The notes under the pieces were generated by a model. That model saw nothing but the letters and a program-made list of their open reading frames with translations. It did not search any database and was not told the origin of the DNA. This document shows, one piece after another, positions 1-6,818 of a DNA stretch of 8,236 nucleotides. This DNA is from Dokdonella_A sp040005635 (GTDB lineage Bacteria > Pseudomonadota > Gammaproteobacteria > Xanthomonadales > Rhodanobacteraceae): NCBI GenBank assembly GCA_040005635.1, contig JBDTYM010000130.1, positions 1 through 8,236 of the forward strand, written 5' to 3'. Numbering within the stretch: the first letter of the stretch is position 1; each line of letters starts with the position of its first letter. The position numbers and the translations under genes are program-made.

Positions 1-1580
<1,580 letters not shown>

Positions 1581-1606
1581 GGGGCTCGGGCTCAGGCAGA
1601 CGGAAA

Positions 1607-1635
1607 GCTATAGCGCGATACCGCGTTTGCGGCAA
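1607..1635 (-). promoter_or_regulatory. Candidate sigma70 promoter of uvrA
   Basis: On the minus strand TTGCCG (-35, 1635-1630) is followed by exactly 17 bases and TATAGC (-10, 1612-1607). Each hexamer matches the consensus at four of six positions. Transcription would start near 1600, leaving a leader of about 20 bases before the uvrA ATG. A small dyad, CCGC-gttt-GCGG (1621-1632), lies in the spacer and overlaps the inner half of the -35; whether anything binds it is unknown. The promoter is inferred from sequence only. Confidence 0.55.
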
Positions 1636-1751
1636 TGTGCACCATGCGGATGGAAGCTTCGGACGGTCGCATCAGTCGAGACTGGCGATCCAGCGCGTCT
1701 GTATGCCGTCATCGGTGGCCGAATTCAAGGCTGGCCGGAGGCGGCCGCCGC

Positions 1752-2408
1752 TCAGCTATCCGGCCCGATTTCCTTCGGCATTGCACTCAGCTCGACGCGC
1801 GCGTTGGCCAGCGCCGGATCGTAGGGCAGATGGATCTCGCCCTTGGCGTCCGTCGCGTAGCGCTGATCGCTGCCGGGCGCATGCACCACCAGCGATTGCG
1901 TGACCGTCGGTTCGAATTCGATCTGCACTCCCTTTGCCGCGGGCATGACCATGCGCGCGAGCAGGCCCTGACTGGCGATCACGCGCTGATAGGCCGGCAC
2001 GCTGGCGGTGAGCTCGGCGTAGCTCAAGCTCGTCGATTTTGGCAGGCGGCCGCTGATGCCGACGCCGGCCCGCAGTTTCATCGCGGTGTTCTTGTGCAGG
2101 ACGGCCTTGTGTTCGACCCATTCGGGGTTCGCCGGCAGCTCGAAGCAGTGCTTGGCATCGAGCGGGATCGGCATGCGGTGGTCGCCATCGCGGATTTCCA
2201 AGGCGAGATCGGCCGGCAGCGCATCGCTCTTGCTGGCCGGTTCGAGGCACATCAGGATGCGCAGCGCGTCCTCTGGGTCGGCGGCCTTGGCCGGTCCGAG
2301 CTGCTTGTAATAGTCCGCATAGGGCCGGTCTGTCCCCGGTTCCTCGGCGTGCGCCGATACCAGGGCGAGCAGGCTGAGGGTCAAAGCTGCGAACCGGGCG
2401 TGGCGCAT
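1752..2408 (-). CDS. Putative exported protein of unknown function (218 aa)
   Basis: I do not recognise a family. The ATG at 2408 gives a textbook signal peptide: MRHAR, a hydrophobic run (FAALTLSLLALVS), then AHA followed by acidic EE, so signal peptidase I would cut after about residue 21 and leave roughly 197 residues in the periplasm or outside. No lipobox cysteine is present. The mature part has only two cysteines (C54, C88), which could form a disulfide, and no further membrane span. It looks like a globular mixed domain with an alternating, beta-like C-terminal third. An upstream ATG at 2522 would put 38 arginine-rich residues before the signal peptide and is unlikely; GGAA a few bases before 2408 is a weak ribosome site. 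The gene is divergent from rplU and 171 bp upstream of uvrA, which has its own promoter, so a shared DNA-repair role is not implied. Reading-frame confidence is high, function unknown. Confidence 0.82.
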   Translation of the reverse strand: MRHARFAALTLSLLALVSAHAEEPGTDRPYADYYKQLGPAKAADPEDALRILMCLEPASKSDALPADLALEIRDGDHRMPIPLDAKHCFELPANPEWVEHKAVLHKNTAMKLRAGVGISGRLPKSTSLSYAELTASVPAYQRVIASQGLLARMVMPAAKGVQIEFEPTVTQSLVVHAPGSDQRYATDAKGEIHLPYDPALANARVELSAMPKEIGPDS

Positions 2409-2524
2409 GGCGATTCCGACTGCAGGGGCGCCAAACCTAGCCCATCGCGATGCGCCTAGTCTTAGTCGCCGATGAACGAGGCCGCGCCAACAGCCCATCG
2501 GTCGCGGTCCCGCCAGACCCACAA

Positions 2525-2553
2525 TTGCGCCCGCTGGCGGGCTCCGCTAGAAT
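2525..2553 (+). promoter_or_regulatory. Candidate sigma70 promoter of rplU-rpmA
   Basis: TTGCGC (-35, 2525-2530), a 17-base spacer and TAGAAT (-10, 2548-2553, five of six consensus bases) precede rplU. The predicted start near 2560 leaves a leader of about 60 bases that begins almost directly with a hairpin. No other pair of hexamers in the divergent intergenic region is as good. Confidence 0.7.
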
Positions 2554-2560
2554 CCGCGGT

Positions 2561-2586
2561 CCTTTTCCGGACTCCGGTCCGAAAGG
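2561..2586 (+). promoter_or_regulatory. Hairpin in the rplU 5' leader
   Basis: CGGAC (2568-2572) pairs with GTCCG (2577-2581) around the loop TCCG, giving a C(UCCG)G cap of the very stable UNCG tetraloop class. CCTTT (2561-2565) pairs with AAAGG (2582-2586), with a two-base bulge (TC, 2566-2567), for ten base pairs in all. It lies at the predicted 5' end of the transcript and ends 24 bases before the AGAGG ribosome site. It could stabilise the mRNA or be a binding site for feedback control by a ribosomal protein; either role is inference. Confidence 0.5.
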
Positions 2587-2622
2587 GTTGGCGGTTTTCA
2601 GAATAACTACAGAGGCATAGCC

Positions 2623-2949
2623 ATGTACGCAGTCATTGTCACCGGCGGTCGCCAGTACCGCGTGGCGCAGGGGGAGACCCTGCGCGTGGAAAAACTCGTT
2701 GCCGATGTCGGCGCCGAGGTGAAGCTGGATCAGGTCCTGATGATCGGTGAAGGCGAGGGCGTCACCCTCGGCGCGCCGCTCGTTGCCGGCGCCCTGGTCA
2801 CGGCCAAGGTCGTTTCGCACGGCCGCGGCGAAAAGATCCGCATCGTCAAGTTCCGTCGCCGCAAGCATTTCCGCAAGGAGACGGGGCATCGTCAGCATTA
2901 CACCGAAATCGAAATCGTCGGTATCACCGGCGCGGGCAAGAAGGAGTAA
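2623..2949 (+). CDS. rplU: 50S ribosomal protein L21
   Basis: L21 is a 50S protein that binds 23S rRNA during early large-subunit assembly. The 108-residue product starts MYAVIVTGGRQYRV, the standard L21 N-terminus. It carries the conserved basic signature KFRRRKHFRKETGHRQ (residues 76-91) followed by YTEIEIVGI, where the family ends, plus a short GAGKKE tail. Length is close to the E. coli protein (103). AGAGG (2611-2615) lies seven bases before the ATG and fixes the start. The gene heads the rplU-rpmA pair, three bases from rpmA, and is driven by the promoter at 2525-2553 through a structured leader. Nothing in the protein is abnormal. Confidence 0.98.
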   Translation: MYAVIVTGGRQYRVAQGETLRVEKLVADVGAEVKLDQVLMIGEGEGVTLGAPLVAGALVTAKVVSHGRGEKIRIVKFRRRKHFRKETGHRQHYTEIEIVGITGAGKKE

Positions 2950-2952
2950 GTC

Positions 2953-3210
2953 ATGGCACATAAGAAGGCAGGCGGCTCCACCCGCAACGGTCGCGATTCC
3001 AACCCGAAGTACCTTGGCGTCAAGGTGTTCGGCGGCCAGGCAGTGAATGCCGGCAATATCATCATCCGCCAGCGCGGCACGCGCTTCCATCCAGGTACGG
3101 GCGTCGGCCTTGGCCGCGACCACACGATCTTCGCGATCGTGAACGGCAAGGTGGAATTCAAGGCGAAGGGCCCGCAGGCGCGTAAGACGGTCAGCGTGAT
3201 TCCGGCCTGA
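2953..3210 (+). CDS. rpmA: 50S ribosomal protein L27
   Basis: L27 sits at the peptidyl-transferase centre of the 50S subunit, where its flexible N-terminal tail reaches the tRNA acceptor ends. The 85-residue product has the expected tail (AHKKAGGSTRNGRDS, residues 2-16) and the core pattern YLGVKVFGGQAVNAGNIIIRQ through GVGLGRDHTIFA. Its length equals the E. coli protein. There is no N-terminal extension of the kind that is cleaved off in Firmicutes. The ribosome site AAGGAG (2941-2946) forms the last two sense codons of rplU, and only three bases separate the genes, so translation of the two is probably coupled. A strong terminator begins 22 bases after the stop, making rplU-rpmA a closed two-gene unit. 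Confidence 0.98.
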   Translation: MAHKKAGGSTRNGRDSNPKYLGVKVFGGQAVNAGNIIIRQRGTRFHPGTGVGLGRDHTIFAIVNGKVEFKAKGPQARKTVSVIPA

Positions 3211-3231
3211 AGCCGGCGCGCCTACGCGTCT

Positions 3232-3260
3232 GAAAAGCCCCGCTTCGCGCGGGGCTTTTC
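3232..3260 (+). terminator. Intrinsic terminator of rplU-rpmA
   Basis: GAAAAGCCCCGC and GCGGGGCTTTTC form a perfect 12-bp stem around the five-base loop TTCGC, with seven G/C pairs at its core. The four T of the 3' arm serve as the U tract and the four A of the 5' arm would do so on the other strand. It lies directly behind rpmA and separates this unit from obgE. Confidence 0.88.
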
Positions 3261-3325
3261 ATTTGCGGGCCGCGCGTCCCACGCAAGACATGCAAAGTCT
3301 GCCAGCCGGCACACGTCGCGCCGCG

Positions 3326-3354
3326 TTCGTCCATCATCTTCACACCGTTATGAT
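3326..3354 (+). promoter_or_regulatory. Tentative obgE promoter
   Basis: TATGAT (3349-3354) matches the -10 consensus at five of six positions. With a 17-base spacer the -35 would be TTCGTC (3326-3331), a poor match. It is the best candidate between the rpmA terminator and obgE and would give a leader of about 50 bases. Weak evidence, from sequence only. Confidence 0.35.
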
Positions 3355-3411
3355 GGTCGCGCCTCGCGCCTCGCGCGTAGCCTCAGCCCTCAGTTCTCGG
3401 CCCCCGCTCTC

Positions 3412-4458
3412 ATGAAATTCGTCGACGAAGCCATCATCGAAGTCCACGCCGGCAACGGCGGCAACGGCTGCGTCAGCTTCCGGCGCGAGAAATTCATTCC
3501 GTTCGGCGGCCCCGACGGCGGCGACGGCGGTGATGGCGGCAGCGTGTGGATCGTCGCGGATGAAGGCCTCAACACCCTCGTCGATTTCCGCCATCAGCGT
3601 GTCTACCGCGCGCAGCGTGGCGAAAACGGCATGGGTCGGCAGATGGCCGGTCGCGGCGGCGAGGACGCGATGATCCGCGTGCCGGTGGGTACGGTCATCA
3701 TCAATGTCGCCACCGACGAGACGATCGGCGATCTCGACGGTCACGGGCGAAGCATTCTCGTCGCTCAGGGCGGTCGTGGCGGGCAGGGCAATATCCATTT
3801 CAAGAGCTCGGTCAACCGTGCGCCACGCCGTGCAATGCCTGGCAGCGCCGGCGAGGAGCGCGAGCTCAAGCTCGAGCTCAAGGTGCTTGCCGATGTCGGT
3901 CTGCTCGGTTTTCCGAACGCTGGCAAGTCGACCCTGATCCGCGCGGTCTCGGCAGCGACGCCGAAGGTCGCCGACTATCCGTTCACTACCCTGCAGCCGC
4001 ATCTCGGTGTGGTTCGTATCGAGACCGACCGCAGTTTCGTGATCGCCGACATCCCCGGTCTGATCGAAGGCGCCGCCGACGGCGCCGGGCTCGGTATCCA
4101 GTTCCTCAAGCATCTGGCGCGCACGCGCGTGCTGCTGCATGTCGTCGACATCGCGCCGCTCGACGGCGTCACCGATCCCGTGGCCGAGATCCGCGCGATC
4201 GAGAAGGAACTGAAGGAATTCGACAAGGACTTGATGAAGAAGCCGCGCTGGCTGGTCTTCAACAAGATCGATCTGCTTGCAGCCGAGGAGCGCGACAAGA
4301 CCGCCAAGGCGATCGTGCGCAAGCTGAAATGGAAGCAGCCGTGGTATCTCGTTTCGGCAATAGCGCGCGAAGGGACATGGCCGCTGTGCCTCGATATCCA
4401 GCGCTTCTTCGATGAGCAGAAGCTTGCGGCCGCAGAGGCCGAGCGCGCGGGCGCATGA
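3412..4458 (+). CDS. obgE: Obg-family GTPase (ribosome assembly)
   Basis: ObgE/CgtA is an essential GTPase that binds the pre-50S particle and links ribosome maturation to growth and the stringent response. Residues 1-158 are the glycine-rich Obg fold (MKFVDEAIIEVHAGNGGNGC, FGGPDGGDGGDGG). The G domain follows with G1 GFPNAGKST (166-174), switch I FTTLQP (191-196), G3 DIPGLIEG (213-220), G4 NKID (284-287) and G5 SAI (315-317). At 348 residues it is shorter than E. coli ObgE (390) and lacks the acidic C-terminal extension, ending in an Ala/Glu-rich tail. The start is set by homology, since no Shine-Dalgarno precedes it, only a C/T-rich stretch. obgE commonly follows rplU-rpmA, but here a strong terminator lies between them, so it probably uses its own promoter. 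It converges on rpsT. Confidence 0.97.
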   Translation: MKFVDEAIIEVHAGNGGNGCVSFRREKFIPFGGPDGGDGGDGGSVWIVADEGLNTLVDFRHQRVYRAQRGENGMGRQMAGRGGEDAMIRVPVGTVIINVATDETIGDLDGHGRSILVAQGGRGGQGNIHFKSSVNRAPRRAMPGSAGEERELKLELKVLADVGLLGFPNAGKSTLIRAVSAATPKVADYPFTTLQPHLGVVRIETDRSFVIADIPGLIEGAADGAGLGIQFLKHLARTRVLLHVVDIAPLDGVTDPVAEIRAIEKELKEFDKDLMKKPRWLVFNKIDLLAAEERDKTAKAIVRKLKWKQPWYLVSAIAREGTWPLCLDIQRFFDEQKLAAAEAERAGA

Positions 4459-4495
4459 ACTTCATGCGGCTGCCCATCGGCAACGTGCAGACAAC

Positions 4496-4522
4496 AAAAA
4501 AGCCGGCGCGAGCCGGCTTTTT
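4496..4522. terminator. Bidirectional intrinsic terminator between obgE and rpsT
   Basis: A run of six A (4496-4501) precedes GCCGGC, the loop GCGA (a GNRA tetraloop in the plus-strand RNA), GCCGGC and five T (4518-4522). Read on the plus strand it ends obgE, whose stop is at 4456-4458. Read on the minus strand the stem is followed by six T and ends rpsT, whose stop is at 4545-4547. One 16-base hairpin thus serves two convergent genes. Confidence 0.88.
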
Positions 4523-4544
4523 CAGGACTACGGCGAAACTACGC

Positions 4545-4808
4545 TCAGGCGAGTTCGCGGATGTGCGCAGTCAGGCGGCTCTTGTGACGCGAAGCCTTGT
4601 TCTTGTGGATCAGGCCGCGTGCGGCATAGCGATCCATCACCGGTTCGGCAATCTTGAACGCGGCTTCGGCGCGAGCCTTGTCCTTCGCTTCGATCGCCTT
4701 GACGACGTTCTTGATCGCGGTGCGAACCATCGAACGCGCGCTGGCGTTGCGCTGGCGGTGCTGCTCGGACTGGCGCGCACGCTTCTTCGCGGATTTGATG
4801 TTGGCCAA
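4545..4808 (-). CDS. rpsT: 30S ribosomal protein S20 (TTG start)
   Basis: S20 is a small basic helical protein that binds 16S rRNA early in 30S assembly. The 87-residue product starts (M)ANIKSAKKRARQSEQHRQRN, contains MVRTAIKNVVKAIEAKDKA, and ends KNKASRHKSRLTAHIRELA, matching the family along its whole length. The start codon is TTG (4808-4806), not ATG; GGAG stands seven bases upstream, and homology begins directly after it, so no other start fits. E. coli rpsT also starts with UUG, and there the weak start takes part in autogenous control by S20, so the same may hold here. A promoter with good hexamers lies 40-68 bases upstream. The gene is a single transcription unit on the strand opposite its neighbours. 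Confidence 0.98.
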   Translation of the reverse strand: MANIKSAKKRARQSEQHRQRNASARSMVRTAIKNVVKAIEAKDKARAEAAFKIAEPVMDRYAARGLIHKNKASRHKSRLTAHIRELA

Positions 4809-4815
4809 AGGAAAG

Positions 4816-4819
4816 CTCC
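4816..4819 (-). promoter_or_regulatory. rpsT ribosome binding site deciding the TTG start
   Basis: On the minus strand GGAG (4819-4816) is followed by seven bases and TTG. This spacing, plus S20 homology beginning at the next codon (GCC AAC ATC AAA), identifies TTG as the start. No ATG lies in frame nearby. Confidence 0.8.
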
Positions 4820-4847
4820 AGTAAACGGGATTGTAAAAAGACCGGCG

Positions 4848-4876
4848 ATTATGCAGGCCGTTAAAGCATCAGTCAA
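4848..4876 (-). promoter_or_regulatory. Candidate sigma70 promoter of rpsT
   Basis: TTGACT (-35, 4876-4871, five of six), a 17-base spacer and CATAAT (-10, 4853-4848, five of six) form the best promoter match in the window. Transcription would begin near 4841 and give a leader of about 33 bases. Such strength suits a ribosomal protein gene. Confidence 0.75.
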
Positions 4877-5185
4877 ACGCCAAAATACCCTCTCCCCCAC
4901 CGGCTGTACCGTTGGGGCAGAAGGCTGGGGTGATGGGGCGGGGGTTGCGAAGAACAGTCGAACTGGGGGACTGCTGGCGCTATGGGTCGAGCGCACATGC
5001 GGAGCAGCGCGCGCAAAAGGCCGGTGTTCCAGCAACCTCGTGGCCTCAAACGCTCACGCAATCCTCTGCCGCAAGGGGAGCTTGGGGAACGGATCTGAGG
5101 ATCTCGCGTTTCGGCAACACGAGTCGGTCGGGAAAATCCTGCTCGACCTCTCTTTCCCCTTTCCTCATTCCCCTTGCCCTCCCCG
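4877..5185. other. Gene-free intergenic region between rpsT and murJ
   Basis: About 310 bases without a credible gene. The left end holds the palindromic repeat at 4895-4917 and a G-rich stretch after it. Further right are the imperfect dyad CTCGCGT / ACACGAG (5103-5109 and 5117-5123, six of seven pairs) and, just before murJ, a long C/T-rich tract (about 5147-5185). I found no convincing pair of promoter hexamers for murJ and no RNA gene. Open frames crossing it are not supported: they continue into the opposite strand or wrong frame of murJ or rpsT. Confidence 0.6.
4895..4917. repeat. Degenerate palindromic intergenic repeat
   Basis: CCCCACCGG (4895-4903) and CCGTTGGGG (4909-4917) pair at eight of nine positions around the loop CTGTA. 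The wider context, ACCCTCTCC before and GGCTGGGGTGATGGGG after, resembles the CCCTCTCCC/GGGTGAGGGG palindromic repeats scattered between genes in many Xanthomonadales and related genomes. Assignment to that class is from memory of its appearance. There is only one copy in the window, so dispersed occurrence cannot be shown here. Confidence 0.45.
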
Positions 5186-6793
5186 ATGACGCGCCCGAGC
5201 CTGCTCCGCTCGATGTTGAGCTTCAGCGGCGGCACATTCGTGTCGCGCATCCTCGGGCTGGTGCGCGAAACCGTTATCGCCTCGGTGTTCGGCGCAAATG
5301 CAGCGACGGATGCGTTCTGGGTCGCCTTCCGGATTCCGAACTTCCTGCGCCGGCTGTTTGCCGAGGGCTCGTTCTCGGTGGCATTCGTGCCGGTGTTCAC
5401 CGAGGTCAAGGAGACGCGTCCGCATGCGGATCTGAAAGAACTCGTTGCGCGCACGGCCGGAACGCTCGGCGGCGTGCTGCTGCTGGTTACAGCACTTGGC
5501 GTACTGGGGGCGGCCTGGGTCGCGCGCGGCTTTGCGCCGGGTTCGATCGACGAGCCGGGCAAGCTCGCATTGACCACCGATCTGCTGCGCGTGACATTTC
5601 CGTTCCTGTTCTTCGTCTCGCTGACGGCGCTTGCCGGCGGCGTCTTGAACAGTTTCCACAAGTTCGCATTGCCGGCGTTGACGCCGGTGCTTTTCAATCT
5701 CTGCATGATCGCCGCCGCGCTCTGGTTCGCGCCCTATTTCCAGGTGCCGATCATGGCACTCGGCTGGGCGATCTTCGTCGCCGGCATCCTGCAGTTGCTG
5801 ATTCAGTTGCCGTCGCTGCGCAAGCTCGATCTGCTCGCGCTGCCGCGCTGGGGCTGGCGGCATCCGGATGTGCGCCGGATCCTGACCCTGATGGTGCCGA
5901 CCTTGTTCGGCTCCTCGGTCGCGCAGATCAATCTGCTGCTCGACACCCTGATCGCCTCATTCCTGATCACCGGCTCGCAGACCTGGCTGACGCAGACCGA
6001 TCGCCTGCTCGAATTTCCGCTCGGCCTGTTCGGCGTCGCGCTCGGCACCGTGATCCTGCCGTCGCTGTCGCGCCATCACGTCGCCACCGATCGCGAAGGA
6101 TTCGCCAAGGCGCTCGACTGGGGCCTGCGTACCGCCTTGCTGATTTCATTGCCGGCAATGCTTGCGTTGGTGCTGCTCGCCAAGCCCATTCTGGCGACCT
6201 TGCTGCAACACGGTCACTTCACCACGCATGATGTCGACATGGCTGCGCTGTCGCTGTCCGCGCTGTCGTTCGGCCTGCCGGCGTTCGCGCTGGTCAAAGT
6301 GGTCGCACCGGCGTTTTATGCACGACAGGACACCAGGACGCCGGTGCGCGCAGGCATCGTCGCAATGATCGCCAACATGGCGATGAATCTGTGTTTCGTC
6401 GGCCTGTTGCTGGCGCTGTGGCGCCAGCCTGGCGATCTCGACCAGGGCGTGATCGCCGCCCTGGCGAAGGTGCCAGGTTTGCACATGGGTCTGGCGCTGG
6501 CGAGTGCGTTGGCGAGTTATCTCAATCTGGCCCAGCTCTGGCTCGCGTTGAAGCGCGACGGGATTTACCTCAGTCAACCCGGCTGGACGAAACATCTGCT
6601 GCGACTCGGCGCCGCGTGCGCGGCGATGGTTGCCGTGATCGGGATCGGCCTGTGGCATTGGCCGGAGTGGAGCGAATGGGCATGGCAGACGCGCGTGTGG
6701 CGGCTCAGCATCGTCATCGGCCTCGCCAGTGGTGCGTTCGTCGCCGTCTTGTTCGCTGCCGGCTTCCGCCTGCGCGACTTGCGCGGAGAGTAG
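5186..6793 (+). CDS. murJ: Lipid II flippase MurJ (MviN family)
   Basis: MurJ moves undecaprenyl-linked lipid II across the inner membrane for peptidoglycan synthesis. The 535-residue product is hydrophobic throughout with about 14 predicted membrane spans and no signal peptide. It matches E. coli MurJ with an offset of three: the functionally important R18, R24, D39, R52 and R270 correspond to R21, R27, D42, R55 and R273 here. Conserved blocks are SRILGLVRE, TDAFWVAFRIPNFLRRLFAEG and TDRLLEFPLGLFGVALGT, plus QPGWTKHLLRL near the C-terminus. I chose the ATG at 5186; a TTG at 5174 in the same frame adds only MPSP. Neither has a Shine-Dalgarno, the upstream being C/T-rich. The stop lies 25 bases before the preferred ribF start, and a ribosome site for ribF overlaps its last codons, so murJ-ribF are probably co-transcribed. 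Confidence 0.97.
   Translation: MTRPSLLRSMLSFSGGTFVSRILGLVRETVIASVFGANAATDAFWVAFRIPNFLRRLFAEGSFSVAFVPVFTEVKETRPHADLKELVARTAGTLGGVLLLVTALGVLGAAWVARGFAPGSIDEPGKLALTTDLLRVTFPFLFFVSLTALAGGVLNSFHKFALPALTPVLFNLCMIAAALWFAPYFQVPIMALGWAIFVAGILQLLIQLPSLRKLDLLALPRWGWRHPDVRRILTLMVPTLFGSSVAQINLLLDTLIASFLITGSQTWLTQTDRLLEFPLGLFGVALGTVILPSLSRHHVATDREGFAKALDWGLRTALLISLPAMLALVLLAKPILATLLQHGHFTTHDVDMAALSLSALSFGLPAFALVKVVAPAFYARQDTRTPVRAGIVAMIANMAMNLCFVGLLLALWRQPGDLDQGVIAALAKVPGLHMGLALASALASYLNLAQLWLALKRDGIYLSQPGWTKHLLRLGAACAAMVAVIGIGLWHWPEWSEWAWQTRVWRLSIVIGLASGAFVAVLFAAGFRLRDLRGE
6785..6790 (+). promoter_or_regulatory. Shine-Dalgarno for ribF inside the murJ 3' end
   Basis: GGAGAG overlaps the last murJ codons and stands seven bases before an ATG at 6798, in frame with ribF, giving MDGYTQP before the homologous start at 6819. 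It is the only good ribosome site in the area. CGGCT (6803-6807) and AGCCG (6814-6818) could form a five-bp hairpin between the two ATGs. Confidence 0.5.
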
Positions 6794-6818
6794 TCGCATG
6801 GACGGCTATACTCAGCCG

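Noticed and set aside
1635..2459. 274-residue plus-strand frame opposite the exported-protein gene
   Set aside because: The minus-strand frame has a clean signal peptide and natural composition; this one has neither and no ribosome site or promoter. It is the weaker of the two, though not excluded by homology.
2409..2524. Promoter for the exported-protein gene
   Set aside because: TAAGAC and TAGGTT were considered as -10 boxes on the minus strand, but neither has a plausible -35 at 16-18 bases.
3340..4140. 266-residue minus-strand frame opposite obgE
   Set aside because: Lies almost wholly antisense to obgE, whose every motif is intact. Its composition is typical of GC-rich shadow frames.
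4453..4467. GCATGAA-c-TTCATGC palindrome at the obgE stop codon
   Set aside because: With a one-base centre it folds at best as a five-bp hairpin. It is probably chance, and the real terminator lies 35 bases on.
4912..6231. 439-residue plus-strand frame overlapping murJ
   Set aside because: Out of frame with murJ and rich in Arg/Ala. It begins in the repeat-bearing intergenic stretch and has no recognisable domain.
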